Of a DNA stretch of 7,387 nucleotides, positions 1-6,418 are shown piece by piece; within the stretch, counting starts at the first letter, position 1, and each line of letters opens with the position of its first letter. Source of the stretch: an archaeon (GTDB taxonomy: Archaea > Thermoproteota > Nitrososphaeria_A > Caldarchaeales > Wolframiiraptoraceae); NCBI GenBank assembly GCA_029258815.1, contig JAPDJZ010000105.1, positions 1 through 7,387 on the forward strand, given 5' to 3'. The notes under the pieces are model-generated. The model was not told where the DNA came from and did no database searches. It was given only the letters and a program-made list of their open reading frames with translations. Both the position numbers and the translations under genes were made by a program.

Positions 1-1774
1 AGACTTCACGAAGTCGATAACCTTCATCCTAAGCGAGGGCGTCGTCCCATCGAACGTAAGGGAGGGATACTTGGTAAGGCTTCTGATAAGGAAGGTGTAT
101 AGGCTTCTAAAGGAGATGGGCTGCGAGGATAGGCTCCTGGATCTGATAGAGCTCCAAGCCGATTACTGGGGCGGAGACTTCCCGCACCTAAGGGAGATGA
201 AGAACGAGATATTGGACATAGTTGAGACCGAGGTCGGGAAGTTCGAGGAGACGATCGCGAAGGGGTCGAGCTACGCCGAGCGGGAATTATCGGCCATGAA
301 GAAGCGCGGGGTGAAGGAGGTTCCGCTAGAATTCCTAGTAAGAGCTTATGACGAACGCGGATTAACTCCGGACATCCTAAAGCCGATAGCGGAGAGGATC
401 GGGATAGAGCTCAAGGTCCCGGAGAACTTTTACGAGCTTGTGGCCGCCAAGCATCTTCGAGAAGAGGAGGCCGTCGAGGAGGTTGACGAGCTAAAGCTAT
501 TAGAGGAGGCCTTCAAGCATGTTCCGGCAACCGATAAGGCATACTACCGGGAGCCGTATAAGCTAAGGTTCGAGGCGCGCGTTCTCAAGGTTCATGGAGA
601 CTACCTAGCCCTAGACAAGACCTACTTCTATCCTGAAGGCGGAGGAGCGATCTCGGATACCGGCGCGATCCGCCACTCGAAGGGAGAGTGTAGGGTCGTC
701 GACGTTCAGCTTCTCGGCGGAGGGGTCATCGTCCATAGGGTCGAGGGAGCTCCGCCGGGCGAGGGCGAGCTGGTCGAGGGCGAGGTTGACTGGGAGCGGA
801 GATTCTCGATAATGAGACATCATACGGCGACCCACATAATCTTGGGGGCCGCGAGGAGAGTACTCGGAAAGCATGCTTGGCAGGCCGGAGCTAAGAAGGA
901 GCCGGGGTTCGCGCGGCTGGACATAAGCCATCATAGAAGGCTAACCTACGATGAGGTTAAGCGGATAGAGGATGAGGCGAATAAGATCGTCGCCCGCCGG
1001 ATTCCCGTGAAGATCTCGCAGCTCGATAGAAATGAGGCCGAGCGGAGATACGGCTTCCAGCTCTATCAGGGCGGAGAGGTTCCATCCGCTACAATAAGGG
1101 TTGTCGAGATCCCCGGCTGGGATGCCGAGGCGTGTGGAGGGCTTCACGTCGAGAACACGGAGGACGTGGGAATGATTAAGATCATTAGAACTGAGCGTAT
1201 TCAAGATGGAGTTGAGAGGCTTATCTTCGCAGCCGGGTCGGCGGCCCTACCATACGTTCAGGAGGAGTGGACGCTCGTTAGGAGGGTCTCGGAGAAGCTT
1301 GGGACGCCGATAGAATTCCTCGAGAAGAAGCTCGACGAGCTCCTCGAGGAGGTCAGGGGTCTCAGGAGAACCGTTAGGAGATTGCTCGGATTCGCCGCAA
1401 AGCTCAGAGCCGAGGAGCTTAAGGAGCTTCCAGAGCTTACGATCGAAGGCGTAAGATTCTACGTTACCAGCGAGCCCGAAGACGATCAGGAATACGTTCT
1501 CAAGATCTCGGACGAATTGCTTAAGGAGGAGCGGCCGGCGTGCTTCATCGCGGCTTACGGCGAGGAGAAGCCTAGACTAATCGCGATAGCGAATCCAAGA
1601 GCCTTGGAACTGGGCCTCCACGCCGGGCGGCTGGTCTCCAAACTTGCTGGGAAGCTGGGTGGAAGGGGTGGGGGGAAGGATAGGCTTGGTCAAGGCGGCT
1701 TGCCGAAGAGACCGTCCGAGGATGAACTTAAGAAAGCGTTGACCGAGATTCTGGGAAAGCCAGGTTCCGGATGA
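1..1774 (+). CDS. alaS: Alanyl-tRNA synthetase, 3' part (5' end outside window)
   Basis: AlaS charges tRNA-Ala and hydrolyses mischarged Ser/Gly-tRNA-Ala in the cytoplasm. The open frame runs from base 2 (590 codons visible) and the first residues, with VVPSNVREGYLVRLLIRK, match the AlaS segment just after the class II aminoacylation core. The gene therefore enters from upstream; the TTG at 71 is internal, not a start. The missing part should be the catalytic core, as archaeal AlaS is usually about 900 residues. Visible in order: the tRNA-recognition helical region (to about base 520); the editing domain with zinc-site motif HHTATH (818-835) and CGGLH (1133-1147); a coiled helical linker (about 1260-1420); and a C-Ala/DHHA1 domain with the glycine-rich GGRGGGKDRLGQGG motif (1658-1699). 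No frameshift or lost editing residue is seen. It converges on the L10 gene with a 9-bp gap. Identity is secure. Confidence 0.97.
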   Translation, partial: DFTKSITFILSEGVVPSNVREGYLVRLLIRKVYRLLKEMGCEDRLLDLIELQADYWGGDFPHLREMKNEILDIVETEVGKFEETIAKGSSYAERELSAMKKRGVKEVPLEFLVRAYDERGLTPDILKPIAERIGIELKVPENFYELVAAKHLREEEAVEEVDELKLLEEAFKHVPATDKAYYREPYKLRFEARVLKVHGDYLALDKTYFYPEGGGAISDTGAIRHSKGECRVVDVQLLGGGVIVHRVEGAPPGEGELVEGEVDWERRFSIMRHHTATHIILGAARRVLGKHAWQAGAKKEPGFARLDISHHRRLTYDEVKRIEDEANKIVARRIPVKISQLDRNEAERRYGFQLYQGGEVPSATIRVVEIPGWDAEACGGLHVENTEDVGMIKIIRTERIQDGVERLIFAAGSAALPYVQEEWTLVRRVSEKLGTPIEFLEKKLDELLEEVRGLRRTVRRLLGFAAKLRAEELKELPELTIEGVRFYVTSEPEDDQEYVLKISDELLKEERPACFIAAYGEEKPRLIAIANPRALELGLHAGRLVSKLAGKLGGRGGGKDRLGQGGLPKRPSEDELKKALTEILGKPGSG

Positions 1775-1795
1775 AAGATCGTTTTACTCGATCTT
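1775..1795. terminator. Small inverted repeat between convergent alaS and L10
   Basis: A perfect 7-bp inverted repeat, AAGATCG (1775-1781) and CGATCTT (1789-1795), flanks a 7-base T-rich loop (TTTTACT). It starts directly after the alaS stop and overlaps the L10 stop codon. Its place between two convergent genes suits a shared 3'-end or termination element. The stem is short and no long T-run follows on either strand, whereas archaeal termination usually relies on T-runs, so the role is uncertain. Confidence 0.3.
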
Positions 1796-2656
1796 CGCGG
1801 CCGTCTTAAGCGCTTGGGCTTTCGCCTCAGCCGCCCGTAGTATGTCCTCGATCGTCTCCTTCGACGGTATCTCGGCTTCGATCGCGAGCGCCTTAGCTTC
1901 CATAGCGCATTTAACCAGTAGCGGAGTGATGGTCTCCCTCGTCACGTAGCCTAGCTCGACCGATAGGAGGACCGCCTGCTGATGCGCCGACCTCAGGTCC
2001 TCGGAGAATCTCTCGAGATCTATTTCTAGCTGCTCCCGCGTTAGGATTACTCCGTCCTCATACGCCTTCTCGATGACGACCCCTTTCAGAACCGACTTTA
2101 TGTCCAATCTCGCTAGGAGCGATGCCAGCTCGGGCGAGATGACGTCCCCCCTCTTGGCCACGACCGTATCCTTCGCTATCCATATCTGCCCTCCCTCGAT
2201 CTTCGTGGGTATTCCAAGCTTCCCGAACTCGCTTAGAATCGGGCCCGGAGGAAGACCCGTGTTCATCTCCGGGACGGTTACGTCGAAGTCGGCCGTCTCG
2301 CCGGCCTTCGCGTGCATCGGAATCCTATTCTTATCCAGTATTATCTTCAGCTTGAAGGCGCTGGTGTTCGAGAAGATGAAGCCCAGCGGCTCCTTAAAGT
2401 CTTCGACGAGCTTCGCCAGCTCAGGCTTCCCGGCTCGCTCGGCGGCGATCTTGAATAGAGTCTTCTTGGCGACCCTTAGGATGGCTATATCTCTAAGCTT
2501 CCTCCTAATCTCGTGGATCAGGTTGGCTCGAAGACCCGTGAGCTTGAATACGGCTACAACCTTATGGGAGGAGATGAGCTTCGAGAGCTCCTCGACCTCC
2601 CGCCTCTTCCACTCGGGAATCTTCCGCTCGGGTCTTACAACGGCCTGAGCAGACAA
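1784..2656 (-). CDS. rpl10: Ribosomal protein L10 (uL10/P0), tail-less form
   Basis: Base of the ribosomal stalk: it binds 23S rRNA next to L11 and carries L12 (P1) dimers that recruit translation GTPases. From the chosen start it has 290 residues: an rRNA-binding domain (about 10-110), the archaeal/eukaryotic insertion domain with TGLPPGPILSEFGKLGIPTK (133-152), then spine helices with GYVTRETI- and IPSKETI-type repeats (about 224-284). It ends at ...AKAQALKTAAKIE without the acidic hinge and GLF-type tip seen in many archaeal P0 proteins. I chose TTG at 2656 because GAGGTGA (2668-2662) lies 5 bases before it; GTG at 2665 is possible but sits inside that site. The longer frame to 2749 would overlap L1 by over 80 bases and adds non-family sequence. 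It is 10 bases behind L1 and last in the operon; no L12 gene follows. Confidence 0.95.
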   Translation of the reverse strand: MSAQAVVRPERKIPEWKRREVEELSKLISSHKVVAVFKLTGLRANLIHEIRRKLRDIAILRVAKKTLFKIAAERAGKPELAKLVEDFKEPLGFIFSNTSAFKLKIILDKNRIPMHAKAGETADFDVTVPEMNTGLPPGPILSEFGKLGIPTKIEGGQIWIAKDTVVAKRGDVISPELASLLARLDIKSVLKGVVIEKAYEDGVILTREQLEIDLERFSEDLRSAHQQAVLLSVELGYVTRETITPLLVKCAMEAKALAIEAEIPSKETIEDILRAAEAKAQALKTAAKIE

Positions 2657-2661
2657 CCTCC

Positions 2662-2668
2662 TCACCTC
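2662..2668 (-). promoter_or_regulatory. Shine-Dalgarno site deciding the L10 start
   Basis: GAGGTGA on the minus strand matches the archaeal GGAGGTGATC anti-SD complement and lies 5 bases before TTG at 2656. It overlaps the L1 stop codon (2669-2667), so L1 and L10 are probably translationally coupled. Confidence 0.6.
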
Positions 2669-3332
2669 ACCCCTTAAACTCCACCTCGACGGGCTCTCCC
2701 ATGGTCTTCTTAACGTAGATCGATTGAATATTCCTAAACCTCCTCTCAAGCCTATCAGCCACCTTAGAGATCACGGCCACGGCGTTCTCGGCGAGAGCCC
2801 TCGAATCCATATCCTCGGTTCCGATGAGGCACATGGCCTGAGGATTCTTCCTAACGTTCACCGCGACGCTCTTCTTCAAGCTCTTAACCAGATCGGCTAG
2901 GTTCGCGCCATGCGGAATGGGCTGAGGCCTCTTGCCCCGGCCTCCGAGAGCGGCTCCGAGAGCTCTGGCGGCGAGACCCATTAAAGCCGGCTCCACCAAG
3001 AAGAAATCGTACTGGGATGCGATCTTCTTCGCAAGCCTCTTGTTTCCGACCAGGACTTCGAGCTCCTCGCGCTCTATAACCCTATCGACCTCGGGAAGCT
3101 TCTTGGCCTCGGCGGCTAGGGCGGGGCCGGCTATGACGCAGATCTTGGCGGGCTTCCCGCCCCTCCCCCTCGGAAGCTCGATAACCTCGTAGATCCTGTT
3201 CTCGGGCTTCTTCAGGTCGATATCCTGAAGATTTACGATCAATTCTAATGACTGCTTGAAGTTTCGAGGCTTGCCCGAGTTCTTCGCCTTCTCGACCGCC
3301 TCCACGACGGATTCCTCGAGAGTTCTAAGCAT
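2667..3332 (-). CDS. rpl1: Ribosomal protein L1 (uL1)
   Basis: Protein of the mobile L1 arm of the large subunit, which helps eject deacylated tRNA from the E site; in several archaea L1 also represses its own mRNA. The 221 residues match the usual archaeal length. Domain I is formed by both ends (about 1-60 and 155-221) and domain II by roughly 62-150, which contains the L1 signature as LGGRGKRPQPIP (129-140). The end carries AENAVAVI (181-188) and IYVKKTMGEPV (205-215), typical of the family. The ATG at 3332 is preceded by a GAGG and a G-rich run 9-14 bases upstream. A 57-base gap separates it from L11, the widest in the operon, and holds a TATA-like box, so L1-L10 may have their own promoter. 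No broken features are seen. Confidence 0.97.
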   Translation of the reverse strand: MLRTLEESVVEAVEKAKNSGKPRNFKQSLELIVNLQDIDLKKPENRIYEVIELPRGRGGKPAKICVIAGPALAAEAKKLPEVDRVIEREELEVLVGNKRLAKKIASQYDFFLVEPALMGLAARALGAALGGRGKRPQPIPHGANLADLVKSLKKSVAVNVRKNPQAMCLIGTEDMDSRALAENAVAVISKVADRLERRFRNIQSIYVKKTMGEPVEVEFKG

Positions 3333-3365
3333 TCCTCGTTCCCCCTAAGCCCCGAGGGCGCTCGA

Positions 3366-3371
3366 TTTAAA
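3366..3371 (-). promoter_or_regulatory. Possible internal promoter (TATA box) for L1-L10
   Basis: TTTAAA within CTTTAAATCG on the minus strand lies in the only sizeable gap inside the operon. A start site about 26 bases downstream (near 3342) would give a leader of roughly 10 bases before the L1 ATG at 3332. This rests on sequence and spacing only; L1-L10 could equally be read through from secE. Confidence 0.35.
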
Positions 3372-3389
3372 GATTAAGAACAGCGGTAG

Positions 3390-3896
3390 CTACTGCTCCT
3401 TAAGCTCCTCCTCCGCCTTCCCTATCAGGTCGTCGTAAGCTCCGGCATCCACCTCTCTTATCACCTCCTTGGCGCGCTTCCCCTCGACGGTTACCCCCAT
3501 GCTCTGGCAGGTTCCCAAAACCTGCTTTACCGCGGCCTTAAGGCTCTTAGCCCTCATATCCGGCATCTTCAGCTTAGCGATCCTCACGACCTGCTCCATG
3601 CTCAGCTCCCCGACGAACTCCCGATTGGGCTGGGAGGATCCCTTCTCTATTCCGGCCTCCTTAACTATGAGAGCAGCGGTCGTCGGGGTTCCAACCCTAA
3701 CCTCGAAGCTCTTCGTATCCGTATCGACCACGACCTCGACGGGAACCCTCATTCCCTTAAACTCGCCGGTCTTCCGATTAATCTCCTCGACGACTTGCAG
3801 GACGTTTACGCCGAGCGGGCCTAGGGCCGGGCCTATCGGGGGCCCCGCATTCGCCTCGCCACCTTGGATTAGGAATTTCAAGGTCTTCTCGGGCAT
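3390..3896 (-). CDS. rpl11: Ribosomal protein L11 (uL11)
   Basis: Binds the GTPase-associated region of 23S rRNA together with L10 at the stalk base and takes part in factor-dependent GTP hydrolysis. The 168 residues fit the archaeal family. The N-terminal domain has the hallmark GGEANAGPPIGPALGPLG (12-29), whose prolines contact factors; the C-terminal rRNA-binding domain (about 75-150) includes IAKLKMPDM (106-114) and GVTVEGKRAKEVIREV (134-149). Start ATG at 3896 has GGAGGT about 10 bases upstream, inside the last codons of spt5, with a 6-base gap between the genes. This is the usual archaeal neighbour order (spt5, L11, L1, L10). Nothing is unusual in the protein. Confidence 0.97.
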   Translation of the reverse strand: MPEKTLKFLIQGGEANAGPPIGPALGPLGVNVLQVVEEINRKTGEFKGMRVPVEVVVDTDTKSFEVRVGTPTTAALIVKEAGIEKGSSQPNREFVGELSMEQVVRIAKLKMPDMRAKSLKAAVKQVLGTCQSMGVTVEGKRAKEVIREVDAGAYDDLIGKAEEELKEQ

Positions 3897-3902
3897 TTCC
3901 CC

Positions 3903-4379
3903 TTAAACCTCCTTGCTCTTAATCACCCTAACCTGATCCGCCGGAACCGAGATCGGGAGGACGAACGCCGTATCGGTCGGCTCTATTGTTACCTCCTTTT
4001 TAGGCTTATCGATCCTTATAACCTTCCCGCTAATCCCCTGAAGCGGGCCCGAGATAATCTCGACGACATCTCCGACCGAGATCATCTCGATAGCCGGCTT
4101 CTCGACTAGGTGGATCATCAGCTCCTCCTTCTTAACGGGGGTTATCGCCCTAGCCTTAACGTGCTTTATCCCTTGGACTATCATCGAGACCTTGTCTTTG
4201 CTCTCGGCTTCTAGGAAGACGTAGCCCCTTATCCCGGGGAGGATTAGGATCGCGTAGATGCCCTGATCCGGGGAGGTAATCCTGGCCTCGATTATCCTCG
4301 CAACGTTCCTCTCCTGGCCCGCCGTAACCTTCACCATAAAGAAACTAGGCTTCTTCGGCGCTTCGGCCACGGCCTCCAT
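3903..4379 (-). CDS. spt5: Transcription elongation factor Spt5 (NusG family)
   Basis: Archaeal Spt5 binds the RNA polymerase clamp with Spt4, closes the cleft over DNA to raise processivity, and may couple polymerase to the ribosome. At 158 residues it has the archaeal layout: an NGN domain (about 12-90) with FFMVKVTAGQERNVARII near its start and LPGIRGYVFLEAE (47-59), then a single KOW domain (about 101-130) with VGDVVEIISGPLQGISGKV (102-120). The first dozen residues (MEAVAEAPKKPS) are a variable leader. ATG at 4379 has GGGAGG touching it with no spacer; GTG at 4370 (fourth codon) would have a 9-base spacing, so the true start may be three codons later. It sits 6 bases after secE and 6 bases before L11, plainly one operon. 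Spt4 is not in the window. Confidence 0.95.
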   Translation of the reverse strand: MEAVAEAPKKPSFFMVKVTAGQERNVARIIEARITSPDQGIYAILILPGIRGYVFLEAESKDKVSMIVQGIKHVKARAITPVKKEELMIHLVEKPAIEMISVGDVVEIISGPLQGISGKVIRIDKPKKEVTIEPTDTAFVLPISVPADQVRVIKSKEV

Positions 4380-4385
4380 CCTCCC

Positions 4386-4583
4386 TTAGGCGCCTTGAAT
4401 GGCTAGGGCTAGGAACTTCACCACGAACGTTATAGCCCCTATCGCCGCGACCCCTATCAAGGTTATCCTTATCGCTAGGTTGAGCTCGCGCCGGGTAGGC
4501 TTTCGGGCGAGCTTGATCGTCGCGCCCACGGATCTGAGGAAACCCCTTAAGCCCATTCCGAGAATCCCGAGCCCGTCCACCAT
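4386..4583 (-). CDS. secE: Protein translocase subunit SecE (Sec61 gamma)
   Basis: Small essential clamp subunit of the SecYE translocon in the cytoplasmic membrane. The 65 residues match archaeal SecE, which has one membrane span. An amphipathic cytoplasmic helix carries the family motif LARKPTRREL (25-34), followed by one hydrophobic segment (about 38-62). It is the first gene of the operon upstream of spt5, its usual archaeal position. ATG at 4583 is chosen; GGAGGTG lies about 13 bases upstream, a little far, and ATG at 4556 (residue 10) is an alternative that keeps the conserved region. Low similarity is normal for so short a protein; motif plus context make the call firm. Confidence 0.92.
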   Translation of the reverse strand: MVDGLGILGMGLRGFLRSVGATIKLARKPTRRELNLAIRITLIGVAAIGAITFVVKFLALAIQGA

Positions 4584-4589
4584 ATATGT

Positions 4590-4622
4590 TTAGCCCCACC
4601 TCCCCCGCTAACACTTTTATCC
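4590..4622 (-). promoter_or_regulatory. Probable promoter region of the secE-spt5-L11-L1-L10 operon
   Basis: On the minus strand the 63-base divergent gap reads GGATAAAAGTG, then a G-rich run holding GGAGGTG (about 4603-4597), then the secE ATG. The AT-rich ATAAAA is the same DNA as the plus-strand TTTTAT box, so the two promoters may overlap and compete. If it is the secE TATA box, transcription would start near 4592, downstream of the GGAGGTG, which would then not serve translation. The true secE promoter therefore stays unresolved. Confidence 0.3.
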
Positions 4623-4624
4623 AG
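4611..4624 (+). promoter_or_regulatory. Promoter (TATA-like box) of the winged-helix/ATP-cone gene
   Basis: CTTTTATCC contains TTTTAT (4615-4620). A start site about 26 bases downstream would fall at about 4644, two or three bases before the ATG at 4647, predicting an essentially leaderless mRNA. That agrees with the lack of a Shine-Dalgarno site before this ATG. Assigned from sequence and spacing only. Confidence 0.45.
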
Positions 4625-4646
4625 AGGCCGCGCTCATCACTAGCAG

Positions 4647-6413
4647 ATGAAGAAATCTCGGAGGCCGGACTCGGATATCCAGCGGGTTCTGGGAAGCCTA
4701 GCATCGCCGATCAGGCTTGGAATCCTGAAATCCCTTGCATATCAGAAGCTCGGATACTCGGAGCTCGCCAAGGCCGTTGGAATGAACAGGGACAGGGATG
4801 CTGGGAAGTTCTCCTATCATCTCAAGAGGCTTCTCGAAAGCGGCTTAATAGAGGCGGATGCCGGCTCGGGGAAGTACGTCCTCTCCCGGAAGGGAGCCGC
4901 GGTCCTGAGATATCTCGAAAAGCTTGAGGAGGAGGTCGGCGGAGGGACCTTCATGATGGTTAGGCGGAGCGATCAAACCTTAGAGCCGTTCGATAAGAAT
5001 AAGATTGCCGAGGCGTTGGTCAAGGAGGCGAAGCTTCCGCCGAGGCTCGCTAGGGAGGTCGCGTCGGTAGCCGAGAGAAAGCTATACGATTTAAAGATAG
5101 ACTATCTCACGGCCCCGCTCATACGGGAGCTCGTGAACTCGATCCTCCTAGACATGGGGCTCGAAAAGTATAGGCACAAGCTAACCCGGATAGGAATGCC
5201 TCTTCACGACGCGGAGATCCTCTTCAAGAAGACCGTGAACGCGGGAGATTGGAGGATCTTCGTCGATGGGTCGGTCGGCTCGATCGAGAAAGAGTATCTG
5301 CTCCTAGGCCTCCTTCCGAGAAAGATCGCCGAGATGCATCTTCACGGAGAGATAGACATACATCCGACGGCGGGCTGGCTAACCATGCTCCTCTCAAGAC
5401 TAGTGGATCTAAATGCTCGGGACGAGCTTAAATCCGCAATCCAGCTCGCATCATCAATCCTATACATTAGATGCGAGGTGTTGTTGAAAGGCTCGCCCAC
5501 CTCGATACGAAGGTTTGCCAGGGCATTGCTGGGGGACGCTATCTCGAAGCCGCTGATATCCTTTAGAGCAGACGAGGCTGTGCTGAATCTAGTTGAGGAG
5601 CTTTGCAGGGGAGCTAGGCGTGAGGTCGGAATGCTTCTCGACATTAGGAATCAGAGTATTCAGGAACTTGCTAGGATTAGCAGAAGGCTGAGCAGGCTCG
5701 GCGTATCCTATGGGTTCACGCTGTCGGACGGTATCTGCTTCAGCGGCTATCGGCTGGACGACGAGCTTCAGGCGATACACTCGATAGTATCGCTAAACGT
5801 GTTCGACGCCATGATGAGGAGCGGGGGAGATCAGGAGGAGCTCGTGGCTAGGCTTAAGGAGAGGGTGAAGCTCGTCCTCCCACTCCTGAGAAAGGGGATA
5901 AGGATAGCTTCAAAGCTTCATCCCGACGCGACCGTGTACTCGCTGATATCCTTGGGAGGGGTGCTGGAGGCATCTAAGTTCCTCGCGAGGAGCAGTTCCT
6001 CCGTGATCGAGGAGGCGTCGGAGATAGAGGTTAAGATTATCGAGGCTGTCTCGAGGCTGATCTCGCAGGAGGGCGATGGGAGGATAATGCTTAGCGGCAG
6101 GTGCCCGGAAACCGCCGTGAGGAGGTTCTTCCAACTAGACTCCTATAGGTATGGAGATGAGGCTTTAAGAAACTTGGCTAACCCCGATTCGAGAAGCTAC
6201 GCGGACACCCCGATACCCGACCCGGGGGCTTTCAGGAGCTGGGACGAATGGATCGAGGCGGTGAAGAAGATCGTTCGGCCGCTTAGCGGAGGATTCCGGA
6301 TAAGCGTCAAGGCTAATAAGCTTTCAAAGGCCTTAAGCGAGGCCGCGTATATTGCCGAGAACCTATACAAGGCGAATAGGCGCGGCGTCATCTCGATAAG
6401 CTTACCGGGTTAA
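4647..6413 (+). CDS. Winged-helix + ATP-cone + NrdD-like protein, probable nucleotide-sensing regulator
   Basis: A 588-residue fusion. Residues about 10-92 are an ArsR-like winged helix (ASPIRLGILKSL, then KFSYHLKRLLESGLIEAD with a wing and KYVLSRKG). Residues about 102-195 are an ATP-cone (VRRSDQTLEPFDKNKIAEAL; then LIRELVNSILLDMG), the (d)ATP-binding module of ribonucleotide reductases and NrdR. Residues about 205-588 follow anaerobic reductase NrdD: LLPRKIAEMHLHGEIDIHP (222-240), ISLGGVLEASKFL (434-446), CPETAVRRFFQLDSYRYG (486-503) and LSGGFRISV (546-554). It ends at GVISISLPG, just where NrdD continues into its CxxC zinc site and glycyl-radical loop; both are absent. Loss of the radical glycine means it cannot be a normal reductase. 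I infer a DNA-binding sensor of (d)ATP level. No radical-activating NrdG is adjacent. It is divergent from secE and ends 5 bases from convergent NAC. Confidence 0.8.
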   Translation: MKKSRRPDSDIQRVLGSLASPIRLGILKSLAYQKLGYSELAKAVGMNRDRDAGKFSYHLKRLLESGLIEADAGSGKYVLSRKGAAVLRYLEKLEEEVGGGTFMMVRRSDQTLEPFDKNKIAEALVKEAKLPPRLAREVASVAERKLYDLKIDYLTAPLIRELVNSILLDMGLEKYRHKLTRIGMPLHDAEILFKKTVNAGDWRIFVDGSVGSIEKEYLLLGLLPRKIAEMHLHGEIDIHPTAGWLTMLLSRLVDLNARDELKSAIQLASSILYIRCEVLLKGSPTSIRRFARALLGDAISKPLISFRADEAVLNLVEELCRGARREVGMLLDIRNQSIQELARISRRLSRLGVSYGFTLSDGICFSGYRLDDELQAIHSIVSLNVFDAMMRSGGDQEELVARLKERVKLVLPLLRKGIRIASKLHPDATVYSLISLGGVLEASKFLARSSSSVIEEASEIEVKIIEAVSRLISQEGDGRIMLSGRCPETAVRRFFQLDSYRYGDEALRNLANPDSRSYADTPIPDPGAFRSWDEWIEAVKKIVRPLSGGFRISVKANKLSKALSEAAYIAENLYKANRRGVISISLPG

Positions 6414-6418
6414 GGGCT

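Noticed and set aside
71..1774. alaS beginning at the TTG at 71
   Set aside because: The frame is open to base 2 and the residues before 71 (including VVPSNV) match conserved internal AlaS sequence, so the gene is cut by the window edge.
2073..2648. 191-codon plus-strand frame inside L10
   Set aside because: It is fully antisense to a conserved gene, has Ser/Arg-rich sequence with no recognisable motif, and lacks its own promoter or ribosome-binding site.
2657..2749. N-terminal extension of L10 to an ATG at 2749
   Set aside because: It would overlap L1 coding sequence by over 80 bases, its residues do not resemble L10, and a good Shine-Dalgarno site supports the start at 2656.
3349..3359. 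GCCC-CGA-GGGC mini-hairpin in the L11-L1 gap
   Set aside because: A 4-bp stem with a 3-base loop in GC-rich DNA is likely chance, and it lies upstream of the predicted start site.
4345..4704. 119-codon minus-strand frame across secE and the divergent promoter
   Set aside because: It overlaps secE and the start of the regulator in other frames, is Arg/Gly-rich without motifs, and would destroy the conserved operon layout.
4647..6413. Calling this gene an active anaerobic ribonucleotide reductase (nrdD)
   Set aside because: The C-terminal CxxC zinc site and glycyl-radical loop are missing, an N-terminal DNA-binding domain is present, and no nrdG is adjacent. Cys364 (DGICFSGYRLD) may sit near the finger-loop cysteine position, but I could not align it reliably.
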